Assembly (NCBI GenBank): GCA_028023455.1
Contig: JAQFVV010012446.1
Location: 6,759,501 to 6,823,500 of the forward strand
Length of the DNA: 64,000 nt
Source of the DNA: Epiperipatus broadwayi
Lineage: Eukaryota > Onychophora > Udeonychophora > Euonychophora > Peripatidae
Direction: 5' to 3'
Position numbers and translations under genes: made by a program. Each line of letters opens with the position of its first letter. The stretch's first letter is position 1. Below the pieces are notes generated by a model that worked only from the letters and a program-made list of their open reading frames with translations, was not told the origin of the DNA and made no database searches. Below, in pieces: positions 1 through 9,470 of this stretch.

Positions 1-1
1 A

Positions 2-1193
2 GATATTTCAGAGTTATACGGGTCTGTTAATAGAAAGAAGTCTATCGATATTATACAACAAGAACTCGTAAATAAAAATGTAGCTCAGGCTCGCGTTAGT
101 TTCATAACAGAATTTCTGAGATGGTTAGATGTAAATATTATGGCAACGTTTGAAGGCAAGTGGTACCACATGAAAGATGGGTGGCCTATGGGATTGCCCA
201 TGAGCGGCATCATGGCTAGCATCTATTTGAATTTTTACGAAAAACAATTTATTATCTGAATACAACATAGTAGATAATAATATAATATATATAAGGTATG
301 TGGATGACTTATTTGTTGCTGCTCCAGTAAATATTATTGAGCACATCAAAAAGCGGATACAAGCGAACACATCATTAAACTTAAATATTACATGGGAAGA
401 TATGGGGCAAGAGGTAAAATATTTAGATATCAAGGTACACAGAGAAGGAAGTATGCTTAATTATGCAATGGTCATGAAGCCACCAGAAGTTCGTGGACAG
501 ATTCACCCTGAATCATACACACCTATGACTCACAAGTTTGCTGGATTGACATCATTTCTCTTCAGAAATTACTATTTGTGCAAGTTTGAGGCAGACAGAA
601 GGTCTAACTTAATTAATTATACTAACAACTTAATCAAATCAGGATACAGGCGCAATATAGTATATAGCAAAATTAGACGTTTTGTAAATAATATTGGAAA
701 ACACAGAGATGAAGACAACAGGCCTTGGATATTGTTGCCCTACGTGCACTCTTTACATAAAACATTTTATAAGACTTTTTCTAAGGAATTTCGTTTGAGT
801 TTTCACACACCTATCTCAACTAATAGGCTTATTAACAACACTAAGGACACTATAGCTTCTGATCAGACCCCACAGGCTGTGTACAGAGTGGCATGCCCTC
901 ATAATGGATGCAAAGCATCATACTATGGTGAAACGAGAGCCACCATAGCTACTAGGATATCACAACACAAGTATAGATACAATAAGGCACATACGAATCC
1001 AGAATGCACTTCAATTTTTGCTCAACATCAAAAATTGTCAGGACACGTGTTCGAACCCACATCTGCAAAATTAGTTTGTACTGAGAGACATGATATTAGG
1101 CGAAAGGTAAAAGAAGCATACTTTATAGCAGAGGACTCTTTCACCATTAATCGTAAGGATGCATGTTTTGCGATATCTAAAAGATGGTCTTAG
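2..1193 (+). pseudogene. Penelope-like element, RT plus GIY-YIG endonuclease, frameshifted and 5' cut by window edge
   Basis: This is the C-terminal half of a Penelope-like retroelement polyprotein: reverse transcriptase followed by a GIY-YIG endonuclease that nicks target DNA for reverse transcription. Reading starts in one frame (from base 2), which carries the RT motif GLPMSGIMASIYLNF, and meets a stop at 257-259. The downstream frame is open from about 240 and gives LLSEYN, then the catalytic YVDD at 297-308, so one base was gained or lost in the A-run near 237-245. Counting from the Val codon at 300, residues 1-180 are RT palm and thumb (KYLDIKV, RPWILLPYV). Residues 195-285 are the endonuclease: a Cys pair (CPHNGC), SYYGET for the YIG motif, Arg219, and Glu272 in KEAYFI. 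It ends at a TAG, 1191-1193. The upstream RT lies outside the window. Family identity is secure; the clade is not. Confidence 0.88.
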
Positions 1194-1492
1194 TGACTCA
1201 TTTGCATATAATTTGCATATCAGATTTATTTATATAATGATTCCAAAGAAAGGATCATAACTGGCTATGAATATGAGAAGTACATCTTCTTGAAAGCGCT
1301 CAGCCATTTAATAAAAATAGTTTTCAATTTGTTGTTATAGCTTTACGTTGGAAGTGTGAAAGCACGATTTAATATTATTATATTGAAGACAAACGTAAAG
1401 TATAAATATACAGGTTATTACATAATAAATTATTATACTTTTTGAAAAATATTATTTTTATAATAGTGTAGATAGAATGTTAGAAAATTACT
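1194..1492. other. Downstream flank of the Penelope-like element, 3' end not located
   Basis: AT-rich sequence after the element's stop codon. A small hairpin at about 1279-1295 (AGAAG/CTTCT) is followed by GAAAGC, which vaguely recalls a decayed hammerhead tail, but CUGANGA is not present. No terminal repeat or target duplication could be defined. Confidence 0.3.
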
Positions 1493-1628
1493 ATAGATAT
1501 GAATTCTATATGAACATAAATAAATAATATAATTACAATCTAATACGCACTAATTTTTCGATAGATATGAATTCTATATGAGCATAAATAAATATATAAC
1601 TAACACACACTAATTACAAACTAAAATT
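1493..1628. repeat. Tandem duplication, 68-bp unit, two copies
   Basis: The segment starting ATAGATATGAATTCTATATG at 1493 recurs at 1561 with a few substitutions and one indel. It is AT-rich, and no gene or transposon end was seen. Confidence 0.75.
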
Positions 1629-2529
1629 AATAAAAAAGATAATTTTATCAAAAAATTTTAAAATGTTACTTACAATATTATGTTGAAGCTCTATTGTAGG
1701 CCTTCTTTGTGAATAACACCAGAGAAATTTTCACTTACAGCCCGTAAACCATTTTTTGTCTTTTATCGCTTCATGATAAGTACAAAAATTATCAAAAAAA
1801 TAAATAAATAACTGTGGTCAATTAAAAATTCTGCCAAAAATCCAAATTTCAACCGATTTTTTTGAAGTAAACATTTTCTGAAAGCCACGTTATTAAGCTA
1901 TCAAATGCCCGTATTTTGTTTGACGTCATGCTTATACTTTTTACGTCAGTAAAGAAAGAAAACAAAACATCATTTGACAAGCGCCAGCAGCATTCTCGCA
2001 GTGCTCACGGAGTACAAAAAGTTAAGGAACTGAGCAAGGCAAGATCCTAATGTCTATTCTATATGTTCTTGCCTTTGCAACTATTATTATTATGTGATAA
2101 TTATATTGTAAATAAACATGAACTGCTTTCCAACACACATCAGTCATCATCTTTTTTGTCCGTTGTCTAATAATTTGACAATAAGTTTTCAACTGGGATA
2201 AGACAATGTATGCAGAACGAGATAAAAGCATTAAAAATAATTTTAATTTGCCCATTTCAGAGAACTGAATATCTGGAATTTTATAAAATGGTGTTTAAAA
2301 AATGTTACGATGTACATCTAATAATGAAATGGTAAGGGAAGTGGAAAGTTGTTTCAACAATAAGGAAAAAAATAGGTGGCATTATTGTTAAACGGAAGAA
2401 TGATATCATGAATTGTGCAGAAAAATTCTACAAATAACAATATAGCAAATAAGAACATTTCATCTTTTTAATATTTTTTTTCACTCATTCATTTCAATTC
2501 CTTATTATTAATTCTAATTTTCGTATTTA
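1629..2529. other. Non-coding stretch, no gene recognised
   Basis: AT-rich DNA without a credible reading frame. A palindromic TGACGTCA (CRE-type) octamer lies at 1921-1928. A slightly GC-richer patch lies at 1980-2015. Nothing else is supported. Confidence 0.4.
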
Positions 2530-2990
2530 ATGGGTGGTCTGTCGTTTCTGTACTTCTCTTAAATTTAGTACCTAAGTTTCGTACCCATAAATAAGCACCG
2601 AGAGAGATCATTTTTATTGAAAAATTTTCGTTTTATCAAAAATATTTTAAGTTTAACCATGTAATTACTTTTATCACTGATGCTTCTATCTGTAATAATA
2701 GTTTTTAATTTTCCTACTCATTTTGTACTGCTCTTTTTTTTCATTTATTAAAAGTCAGTGAACATTATTTTTTAATTAAATATTTATTTTTATTCCCTAC
2801 TTCATTGCTTTCTTCTGATGATTTCTATAGTATTCCCCGAAACTCTGAAGAATTACTCGAAAAACCACACCATCAGCTCATCATCATTTTTTGTTCTTTA
2901 TTCCTATATTCTTCCTTGTAGAATTCTTCATTTCATGATGTCATCTCTCTTTTTAGTAATAGTTCCATTTTTTCCTCTTATTGCTTAATC
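2530..2990 (-). mobile_element. Old, degenerate RTE-like LINE fragment
   Basis: In the minus orientation this follows the order of the better-preserved LINE at 55.5-57.0 kb. The GGTGGTCTG..TCTGTA segment near 2533 matches the region around 55853. The stretch at 2795-2850 (TTCATTGCTTTCTTCTGATGATT, split by decay) matches 56190-56240, the end of the RT palm. Frames are destroyed by indels. Divergence is much greater than in the other copies, so it may be an older subfamily. Confidence 0.5.
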
Positions 2991-3504
2991 AATTTTTCTT
3001 CTTAATATTAAAGTGGTGTGATTTTTATTCTCTTCTATAGCTTTCATTACCAATTCACAATTATATTTTCATATATCATTATAAATATTAAAAAAGACTA
3101 ATTACTTTATTCCTCAGGAATTCATAAAAAGTTCAGTTTAATACAGTTAGTAGAGCATTCGACAGCTTCTGTGTGTCTACGTTCTCTTTTATTTCCGAGT
3201 TCATATTGAATTTTATGCACTGCTGTTTCACCTTTGAAATATTTTACACTTTTGGCATTAAATATCTCAACTAATTTTAAAGTGTTGTTTCTCCTAACCG
3301 CCATGGCATTCTGTATATGTATGTAAAAATCTTATGAGAATTAGTTATAGTATAGATATGAATAACTGCATTTGGTATTTTTCACTGGATAATTAATCTT
3401 ATTATTTTGTCTGTTATACTGTTAGTCTCTATAATTTTCATTTCTGCTTCCACTTCCCTTGTACTTCTAATATCTGTTTCTTTATAATTAAGCAATGTCC
3501 ATTT
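2991..3504. other. Non-coding stretch, nothing recognised
   Basis: AT-rich sequence. A 60-codon open frame at 3122-3304 has no recognisable motif or splice context and is treated as chance. Confidence 0.35.
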
Positions 3505-4235
3505 TCCAAATCAATTATCTCTTTGTTTTTCCTTGTAACGTAAAGAAAGTCCAGCAATTATTTGTATTTTTATATTGGACTATTTCCATCATCTAATATG
3601 TGTGTTGAATGTCTTTAATTTTATTTAAATATTCCAAATACATTCAACTGTTAGTAATATCACAGCAAACAGATTAGCATATGCACCAACTCTTAGTAAT
3701 ATCACAGAAAACAAGTTAATATATGCACTAACTGTTAGTAATATCACAGCAAACAGGTTAGTATATGCACAACTTTTCGAGAGGTATTCTCTTCTTCAGG
3801 TGTTGCTGGCCTGACCAGTGACAGTACTAGCATGGGATTCGAACCTGGACCCTTAGTTTCTTGAGTATTGAATTTTAAGGTAACGCTCTAACCAACTGAG
3901 CCATCCTGCCAAAGGCAACAGTCACATTAAACACACATATTAGATGATGGAAATAGTCCAATATAAAAATACAACTAGAACGCCATCATCACAAACCTTC
4001 AGAAAAACACTCCACCGATTATTATTTCAGATTTTGCAATATTATTCATAGCCTAATAAGGACATCATCAAATGGTTATCTAGGTATGTAATTTGTATAA
4101 ATGCCAAATCAATTCTCTCTTTGTTTTTCCTTGTAACATAAAGTCCAGCAATTATTATTTCAGATTTTGCAATATTATTCATAGCCAAATAAGGACCTCA
4201 TTAAATGGTTATCTGGGTATGTAATCTGGAGAAAT
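3505..4235. repeat. About 130-bp tandem duplication, first copy interrupted by a foldback element
   Basis: The second copy (4104-4235) reads straight through CAGCAATTATTATTTCAG. The first copy (3505-3562 and 4018-4103) is split at the same point by 455 bp of foredign foldback DNA, with ATTATT on both sides (3557-3562 and 4018-4023). The second copy therefore serves as an empty-site reference for the insertion. Confidence 0.8.
3563..4017 (-). mobile_element. Family C element, copy 1: tRNA-like module, hammerhead-like motif, inverted ends
   Basis: The ends are inverted repeats of about 50 bp (TTGGACTATTTCCATCATC on the left, its complement on the right). The interior holds three tandem copies of a roughly 40-bp unit (AACTGTTAGTAATATCACAG..., 3650-3770). 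On the minus strand come an A-box (TGGCTCAGTTGG, 3892-3903), a B-box (GGTTCGAATCC, 3835-3845), and CTGAAGA..CTCTC-GAAAA (3772-3805), a worn hammerhead core. A 6-bp target duplication ATTATT flanks the element. It has no open reading frame, so it is non-autonomous. Confidence 0.75.
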
Positions 4236-4763
4236 GCTGGCTTTGTCGGATAACTTTATAATTTTTGGAAATTGGGAATCATATCTGTCATGTCAAAATC
4301 GTAAATGTAAAAAAAAAATAAACAGTTCATTTATCCTGATCTACCAGACATTTGAGAAAGAAGATTATACTGTTTACTCGTTGGTAAAATTTATGTTCAA
4401 GGACAATGTGAATAGTTACATGGTAGTAGTTACATTAACATGTAGAATGGATATTCAAATTTTTTCCCCGTTTGATTTTTTTTTTAAAGGAAGTTGAATT
4501 TCATTAATAGCAGCTTTTTTTATTATTATTTTATTGCAGCCATGTTCAGGTATGCTATGTGAAATGTAAAGTTTTCTGCCAAATGAAAAAAATAGAGTCT
4601 ATAATCAAATCTAGCTAACCATCCAATTACTAGTTGGCACATTTCTATGTAGTTGCTTCTATCAAGGTTAAAACAAGTTAGAAAAACTGATCAAATCTCC
4701 AATTCCTGCATGTCTCTTACAGTCATTTCACATTTTATTTACATATATATATATTCTTTCACC
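4236..4763. other. Non-coding stretch
   Basis: An 87-codon open frame at 4234-4497 starts inside the duplicated repeat and shows no domain. It is considered chance. The rest is AT-rich and unremarkable. Confidence 0.35.
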
Positions 4764-5520
4764 TTCAGTCATTATCAAGCCATTGCAAGATGAAGGTCTC
4801 TACAAGTTTAATCTAATTTCTCTGATCTAGCTCCTCTTCTCCACATCAAATCAGCAAATACCTTTATTTCGCTCATTCATCTCATGTGTGATCTCTTTCT
4901 AGGTCTTTTTCAATCTCTTAGGATTCCATTTCAACTGTTTGTCTATCATTATCTCTTAGCATTAGCATCCAGCCCATCTCCACTTCAGTTTCTCAATTCT
5001 TTCAATGATGTCAGTAATATCTGTTTGTTCTCTCACCCATGTATTTCATTTTTGATCATCTCTTTTTATTCTTAAAATACATCTCTCCATAATTTATTGC
5101 TCTTCTGTTAAGTGTTCAAGTCTTGGAGCCATAAGTAAGAATTGGTAAAATACATTTATTAAAAATCTTTTCAAACATATAGACATATTTCCTTTTAATA
5201 TATTATTTCTATCAAAATCACTCCATCCAATGTATGATTAACTTCATAAATTCTATTTCCATCTGTAGTAATAATCTCGCCATTGGCAAAAATAACCACA
5301 TCATCTGCAAAATCTAGATGACTTAAATAATTTCCATTTACTTTTATTCCCTTAGCTTCTCATTTTAATCCACAAAATGCTTCTTGCAAAAAGTTTAAGG
5401 GATGTGGAATCACCCTATTGTACACTCTTCTCAATGTTAATCTTTTTATTTTTCTATGTAATTTAATCATTACTGATGTATTTTTATAAATGTTCTTTAG
5501 ATTATGACAGTAAGTCTATG
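4764..5520 (-). mobile_element. RTE-like LINE, 3'-end copy, degraded
   Basis: This is collinear with the LINE at 55.5-57.0 kb. The 3' end motif (ATTGCAAGATGAAGGTCTCT, 4781-4800) corresponds to the C-terminal LQWIDNG region, and the copy runs back to the RT finger region near 5515. Several frameshifts and deletions break the frame, for example loss of the region between 5320 and 5345. It is 5' truncated, as is usual for LINE copies. Confidence 0.75.
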
Positions 5521-5677
5521 TTATTGAAAACACCCACTCTGATGTAAATAATATATTCAAGACATATGCCAAAATATGCGTAAATATATGTAACTAAGTT
5601 GGTTAATCAAACAATACATGTGTGTAAATAAATATCTAGTCACCCTGAAGAAAACTAACAAACCATTTCTTCATTAA

Positions 5678-5756
5678 ACAGTATTTCACCCAAAATAGGG
5701 ATCTTATCATTATCTTCTGGTGATGTCTCTATTTTGGAGCGAAATACTGTATAGCA
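5678..5756. repeat. Short inverted repeat
   Basis: ACAGTATTTCACC..AAAATAGGGATC (from 5678) is complementary to GATGTCTCTATTTTGG..GAAATACTGTA (to about 5752), giving a hairpin with a short loop. The family is not recognised. Confidence 0.6.
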
Positions 5757-5804
5757 ATGAAATGATTTCTGATATGACTCTGTGCATTCATTTATTTACA
5801 TATT

Positions 5805-5932
5805 ATTTTTGATTTATTCCGTGTAGTTAAATAGCTGACGTTTCAGTACAATAACAAGTACCTTCCTCAGTGCGTACTGAAACATCAGTTATTTAGCTAT
5901 TTTACTACATGAATTATCCCGAAAATAATAAT
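5805..5932. repeat. Foldback element with hammerhead core
   Basis: The two arms (GTGTAGTTAAATAGCTGACG at 5821-5840 and its counterpart at 5887-5920) meet near 5872. The left arm, read on the minus strand, contains CTGAGGA (5870-5864), a GGTAC/GTACT hairpin, GAAAC (5844-5840) and GTC. The right arm keeps only the GAAACATC half. Confidence 0.65.
5837..5873 (-). ncRNA. Hammerhead ribozyme-like motif
   Basis: Order on the minus strand: CUGAGGA, one extra A, stem II GGUAC/GUACU with loop UUGUUAUU, GAAAC, then GUC. Stem III is the 4-nt palindrome ACGU. The first pair of stem I is mismatched, so activity is doubtful. Confidence 0.4.
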
Positions 5933-6604
5933 AATATGAAATCATCATTTATCCGTGAAAATATTAGAATTAACATATATATATGGTAACAAAGATAAAA
6001 CATATAAGTGGTTGTGACTGAAAATCATCATACAAAAATTCCAAGTCAAATTGAGGTAGAACTCACAAATTAATTTGTTTTTCTTCTATATTTGGATACA
6101 AAAAGATTATTCGAGTTGGGTCCATCTTATTTGTGTTGCTGTCCAACAATACATGTTTAATCAGTTGGAATTTAGGAGAGAATAATGTGCTTTCATCCGT
6201 CTTTGGAGTTTCAGATATCAGCTAGGATAGTAAACTTAATGGTCATTAATTATCTTCTTACTATATATGATGTCGGTCAAATTCAGTTTACATCTTGAAG
6301 AACTTATTCTGTAGTCATCAGTATAGCTATTCTATCAGGATATGAATTACTTAAAATGGAAATAGAATACATTTTAAAAGCAGTTGATTATGCAATTGAG
6401 AGTGCTTTTAAAATTAAAGAACGTCAAAATTTTCCAGGAAGAATATTATTTAATAAATTATTTATAATTATTTCAAATATGAATTATATCTATTTAATTG
6501 TACTATTAAGTAGGTTTTGTTAAATGTTTACGCACACATATTATGTATTAAATCTTAATTACCAATTGCTAATTAATCATTTATATTTAAATCACTTCAC
6601 TACA

Positions 6605-6870
6605 GATCTCATGCTTAAACTTAAATCAATAAATTGTTCAACATTACATCATTAAGATAGCACTGCAAGTAGATAGAAAATGGATATCTATTTCCTATCC
6701 TTGGCTATGATTTTAAATAGATTATAAATGCTAAATATCTATTATCTCTAATATTTTTGATCTACTTAAAAATATGACAAAGGTAGGAAGTGCTAACCAT
6801 TTTCTAACTATTTGTAGTGTTGCCTTGACAACAAATTCTTTAAATATTTGTTGATTTAAGCTTAAACATG
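6605..6870. repeat. Imperfect inverted repeat
   Basis: CATGCTTAAACTTAAATCAA (6610-6629) pairs with TTGATTTAAGCTTAAACATG (6852-6870 region). TGTTGCCTTGACAAC near 6821 resembles the start of family H. A likely decayed foldback element. Confidence 0.5.
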
Positions 6871-6986
6871 AGGGCAGTGGCAATGTAATTTACACTTGTA
6901 TAACTAATTACATGTACTGCTCTCAAGAGCTGGGGAAATAAAATAGCCTAAGTACTGTAAACTTTTATTCACACCTTTATATATGT

Positions 6987-7622
6987 TGCATTTTTATATT
7001 GGACTATTTCCATCATCTAATATGTGTGTTGAATGTCTTTAGAAAAATTTAATTTTTATTTAAATATTCCAAATACATTCAACTGTTAGTAATATCACAG
7101 CAAACAGGTTAGTATATGCACTAACTGTTAGTAATAGCACATCAAACAGGTTATTATCTGCACAACGTTTCAAGAGATATTTTTCTCCTCTCTTCTTCAG
7201 CTGTTGCTGGCCTGACCAGTGACAGTACTAGCATGGGATTCGAACCAGGACCCTGAAATTTTTGAGTATTGAATTTTAAGGTAACACTCTAACCAACTGA
7301 GCCTTTGGCAGGATGGCTCAGTTGGTTAGAGCCTTACCTTAAATAATTCAATACTCAAGAATCTAAGGGTCCTGGTTCGAATCCCATGCTAGTACTGTCA
7401 CTGATCAGGCCAGCAACAGCTGAAGAAGAGAGGAGAAAAATATCTCATGAAACGTTGTGCAGATAATAACCTGTTTGATATGCTATTAGTAACAGTTGAA
7501 TGTATTAGGAATATTTAAATAAAAAAATTTTAAAGACATTCAATACTCATATTAAATGGTGGAAATAGTCAATATAAAAATACAACTAGAACACCATCAT
7601 CACAAACCTTCAGGAAAACACC
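6987..7622. mobile_element. Family C element, copy 2: 636-bp head-to-head palindrome
   Basis: Two nearly complete arms of about 317 bp face each other, with the centre near 7303-7306. Each arm carries, from the outer end inward: an inverted end (GGACTATTTCCATCATC), the TAACAGTTGAATG segment, a hammerhead-like core, and a tRNA-like module. The right arm has an A-box at 7314-7325, a B-box at 7374-7384, CTGAAGA at 7420-7426 and GAAAC at 7449-7453. The left arm has the B-box at 7236-7246 and the A-box up to 7303 on the minus strand, GTTTC at 7167-7171, and TCTTCAG at 7194-7200. The flanks TTTATATATGT (6976-6986) and TTTATATGTGT (7623-7633) look like a target duplication. It encodes no protein. 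Confidence 0.78.
7306..7390 (+). ncRNA. tRNA-like module with pol III A- and B-box
   Basis: TGGCTCAGTTGG (7314-7325) and GGTTCGAATCC (7374-7384) match the tRNA internal promoter consensus at normal spacing. The anticodon region is replaced by a long loop (CCTT..AAGG), and no 7-bp acceptor stem is formed, so it is not a working tRNA. It could drive pol III transcription through the hammerhead-like motif about 35 bp downstream. Confidence 0.6.
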
Positions 7623-7627
7623 TTTAT

Positions 7628-7652
7628 ATGTGTGTGTGTGTGTGTGTGTATA
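7628..7652. repeat. TG microsatellite
   Basis: About ten TG repeats directly beside the right end of the family C palindrome. Confidence 0.9.
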
Positions 7653-9324
7653 ACACAAAAGAAATATTAAAAATTTGAAATGCAAAAAAAGATTAAGGTA
7701 TAAAAACTATATCGTAGCTATAGTTATCAAATATAAAAATCTAATATAAACAATGAACTAGTCAATGTCTTGTTTTATTTCAGTTTTTTCTACCCCCATA
7801 TTTTTACCTTGATCTATTTTTTTTCTTTTTGTTTTAGTGGATTCTTGGAAAAATCCATGAGGCTATGGTCAAAGCTAAATAAGATTTGGAGCTGTTGCTG
7901 CGCTGCTTTCTCATGCTAACCTCATGGAGAATGACCTGCCGGTATCATGAAGTAAACACTTATAGGAATTAATCTGTAAATTGTTTCCGTTCGCTATTAA
8001 AAAACAATCAATGAATGAAATATTATACAATTTTATATATATTTACCACACAAAATACTGTTTTATTATTATTGTAGAGTTTATTTTAAAAGATTATATC
8101 TTCTATCTTATTATTTATTGGTCAAAACTTTTAAAATTTATACGTCTATGATTTGAAAGAAATTTATACTTTTCTAACTTTATTTGATTATTAAAACTTC
8201 TGCTCTTTCCATAAATACAAATCGACTGATAATGTACAGAAGTATAAACTCTCACTTTTAAAATAATGTAACGGCTATTCGTTTGGATTTATTTCATCAT
8301 TAAATGTGTGCTCAATATTTTGAAAAGATATGCAGTAAATATTTTGGAGGTTATCGAAAGATATCAGAAGTGGTTTGATAATTTCCATTTACGTCTGTTT
8401 AACCATTTGACAAATGTTGATTTATAACAAATATAAACTATTGTAAACTTACCAAAATGTAAATTAATCAGCTTATGAAGTCTCGTCTCATTAGTGAGCA
8501 GAAATCAGATATAAAAGATGTTTTGTTTTTTTAAAGAAACAAAAATTTCAAAGATTATAAACAAACTAATGTACATAATGTTGCCTTCGCTGCGAAAATC
8601 CAAAGAATGGGTACTTCATGAATTGCGTAAATTACTCAACTTTTTTTCAGTTCTGTAATACTTTTTTAAAAAAGTTTCTTGTTAAGCTGTCTATGTCTTT
8701 AAAATAAAAGAATGCTATTAAAATATTTGTTGTTAAAGATTTTAAATACAAAATAAAGAATTTATCTTTGTTTTTTATTTTTTGTGTGTGGGTTTTTTTT
8801 TATCACATTACATTGTTTGTTTCTTTTTACATTATTTTCTTAGAAAATTATGTATTTATTGGCACTCTTTGTATGTTTTCTTACCAATTAAGTAACTTGC
8901 AAGCATTATTTACATAAACACAGAATTTCACTTAATATTTGATGAATTCAAATATGAGATATTTCAATTCAGATTGGCTGTATTTCTTTTTCCATACTTT
9001 TTGATTTGATACTACTATTTATTTTATCATTTTGAGGTTATTTCAGTTCCACTACTTGTGGCTTAATTTCAGTTACAATTTTATCACCCATGAATTCTTT
9101 CTTACTTTAACTACAGTCCCCATTAGCAGATATGGGGGGGGGGGGGATTAAGTCTATTTAATACCAATTCTGCAACTTCTTAATGAAAACACTTAATAGT
9201 ATTTTTTATGCTGAAATATGGTCTAATTTCAACTGTATTATATGAATTATAAATTTATTTAACGCACATTGATTACGTAATTAATATTTACTAAGGCAAT
9301 AAACCTAATGCATGTGCAGTTGAA
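7653..9324. other. Non-coding stretch with a 13-G run
   Basis: AT-rich, no gene. A homopolymer of 13 G lies at 9134-9146. TTGGATTTATTTCATCATTAA near 8283 resembles a worn family C end. Confidence 0.4.
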
Positions 9325-9470
9325 AATGCGAAGGTGGGGACTTCTACAGGTCTTAACCACTAGCTTACGCATCGGAAGAAAGTAGGTTGAAGTAAAGAAG
9401 GGTTCCCTTCTTTTCTTCCAATGCGTAAGTTTGTGGTTAAGACCTGTAGAGGTCCCTACCTTCGCATTTT
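9325..9470. repeat. Short foldback element (MITE-like)
   Basis: Arms of about 62 bp are nearly perfectly complementary: AAAATGCGAAGGTGGGGAC from 9325 pairs with its complement ending CCTTCGCATTTT at 9470. A 20-bp loop separates them. GC-richer than its surroundings. No other copy was seen in the window. Confidence 0.8.

Noticed and set aside
125-433. 102-codon minus-strand frame
   Set aside because: Antisense shadow of the Penelope-like RT.
2811-2850. CTGATGA..GAAAC pattern suggesting another hammerhead
   Set aside because: The segment lines up with the LINE sequence at 56190-56240, and no stem II can be formed; the match is accidental.
7306-7390. A functional tRNA gene
   Set aside because: A- and B-boxes are good but there is no acceptor stem or normal anticodon arm, and the module repeats inside a mobile element.
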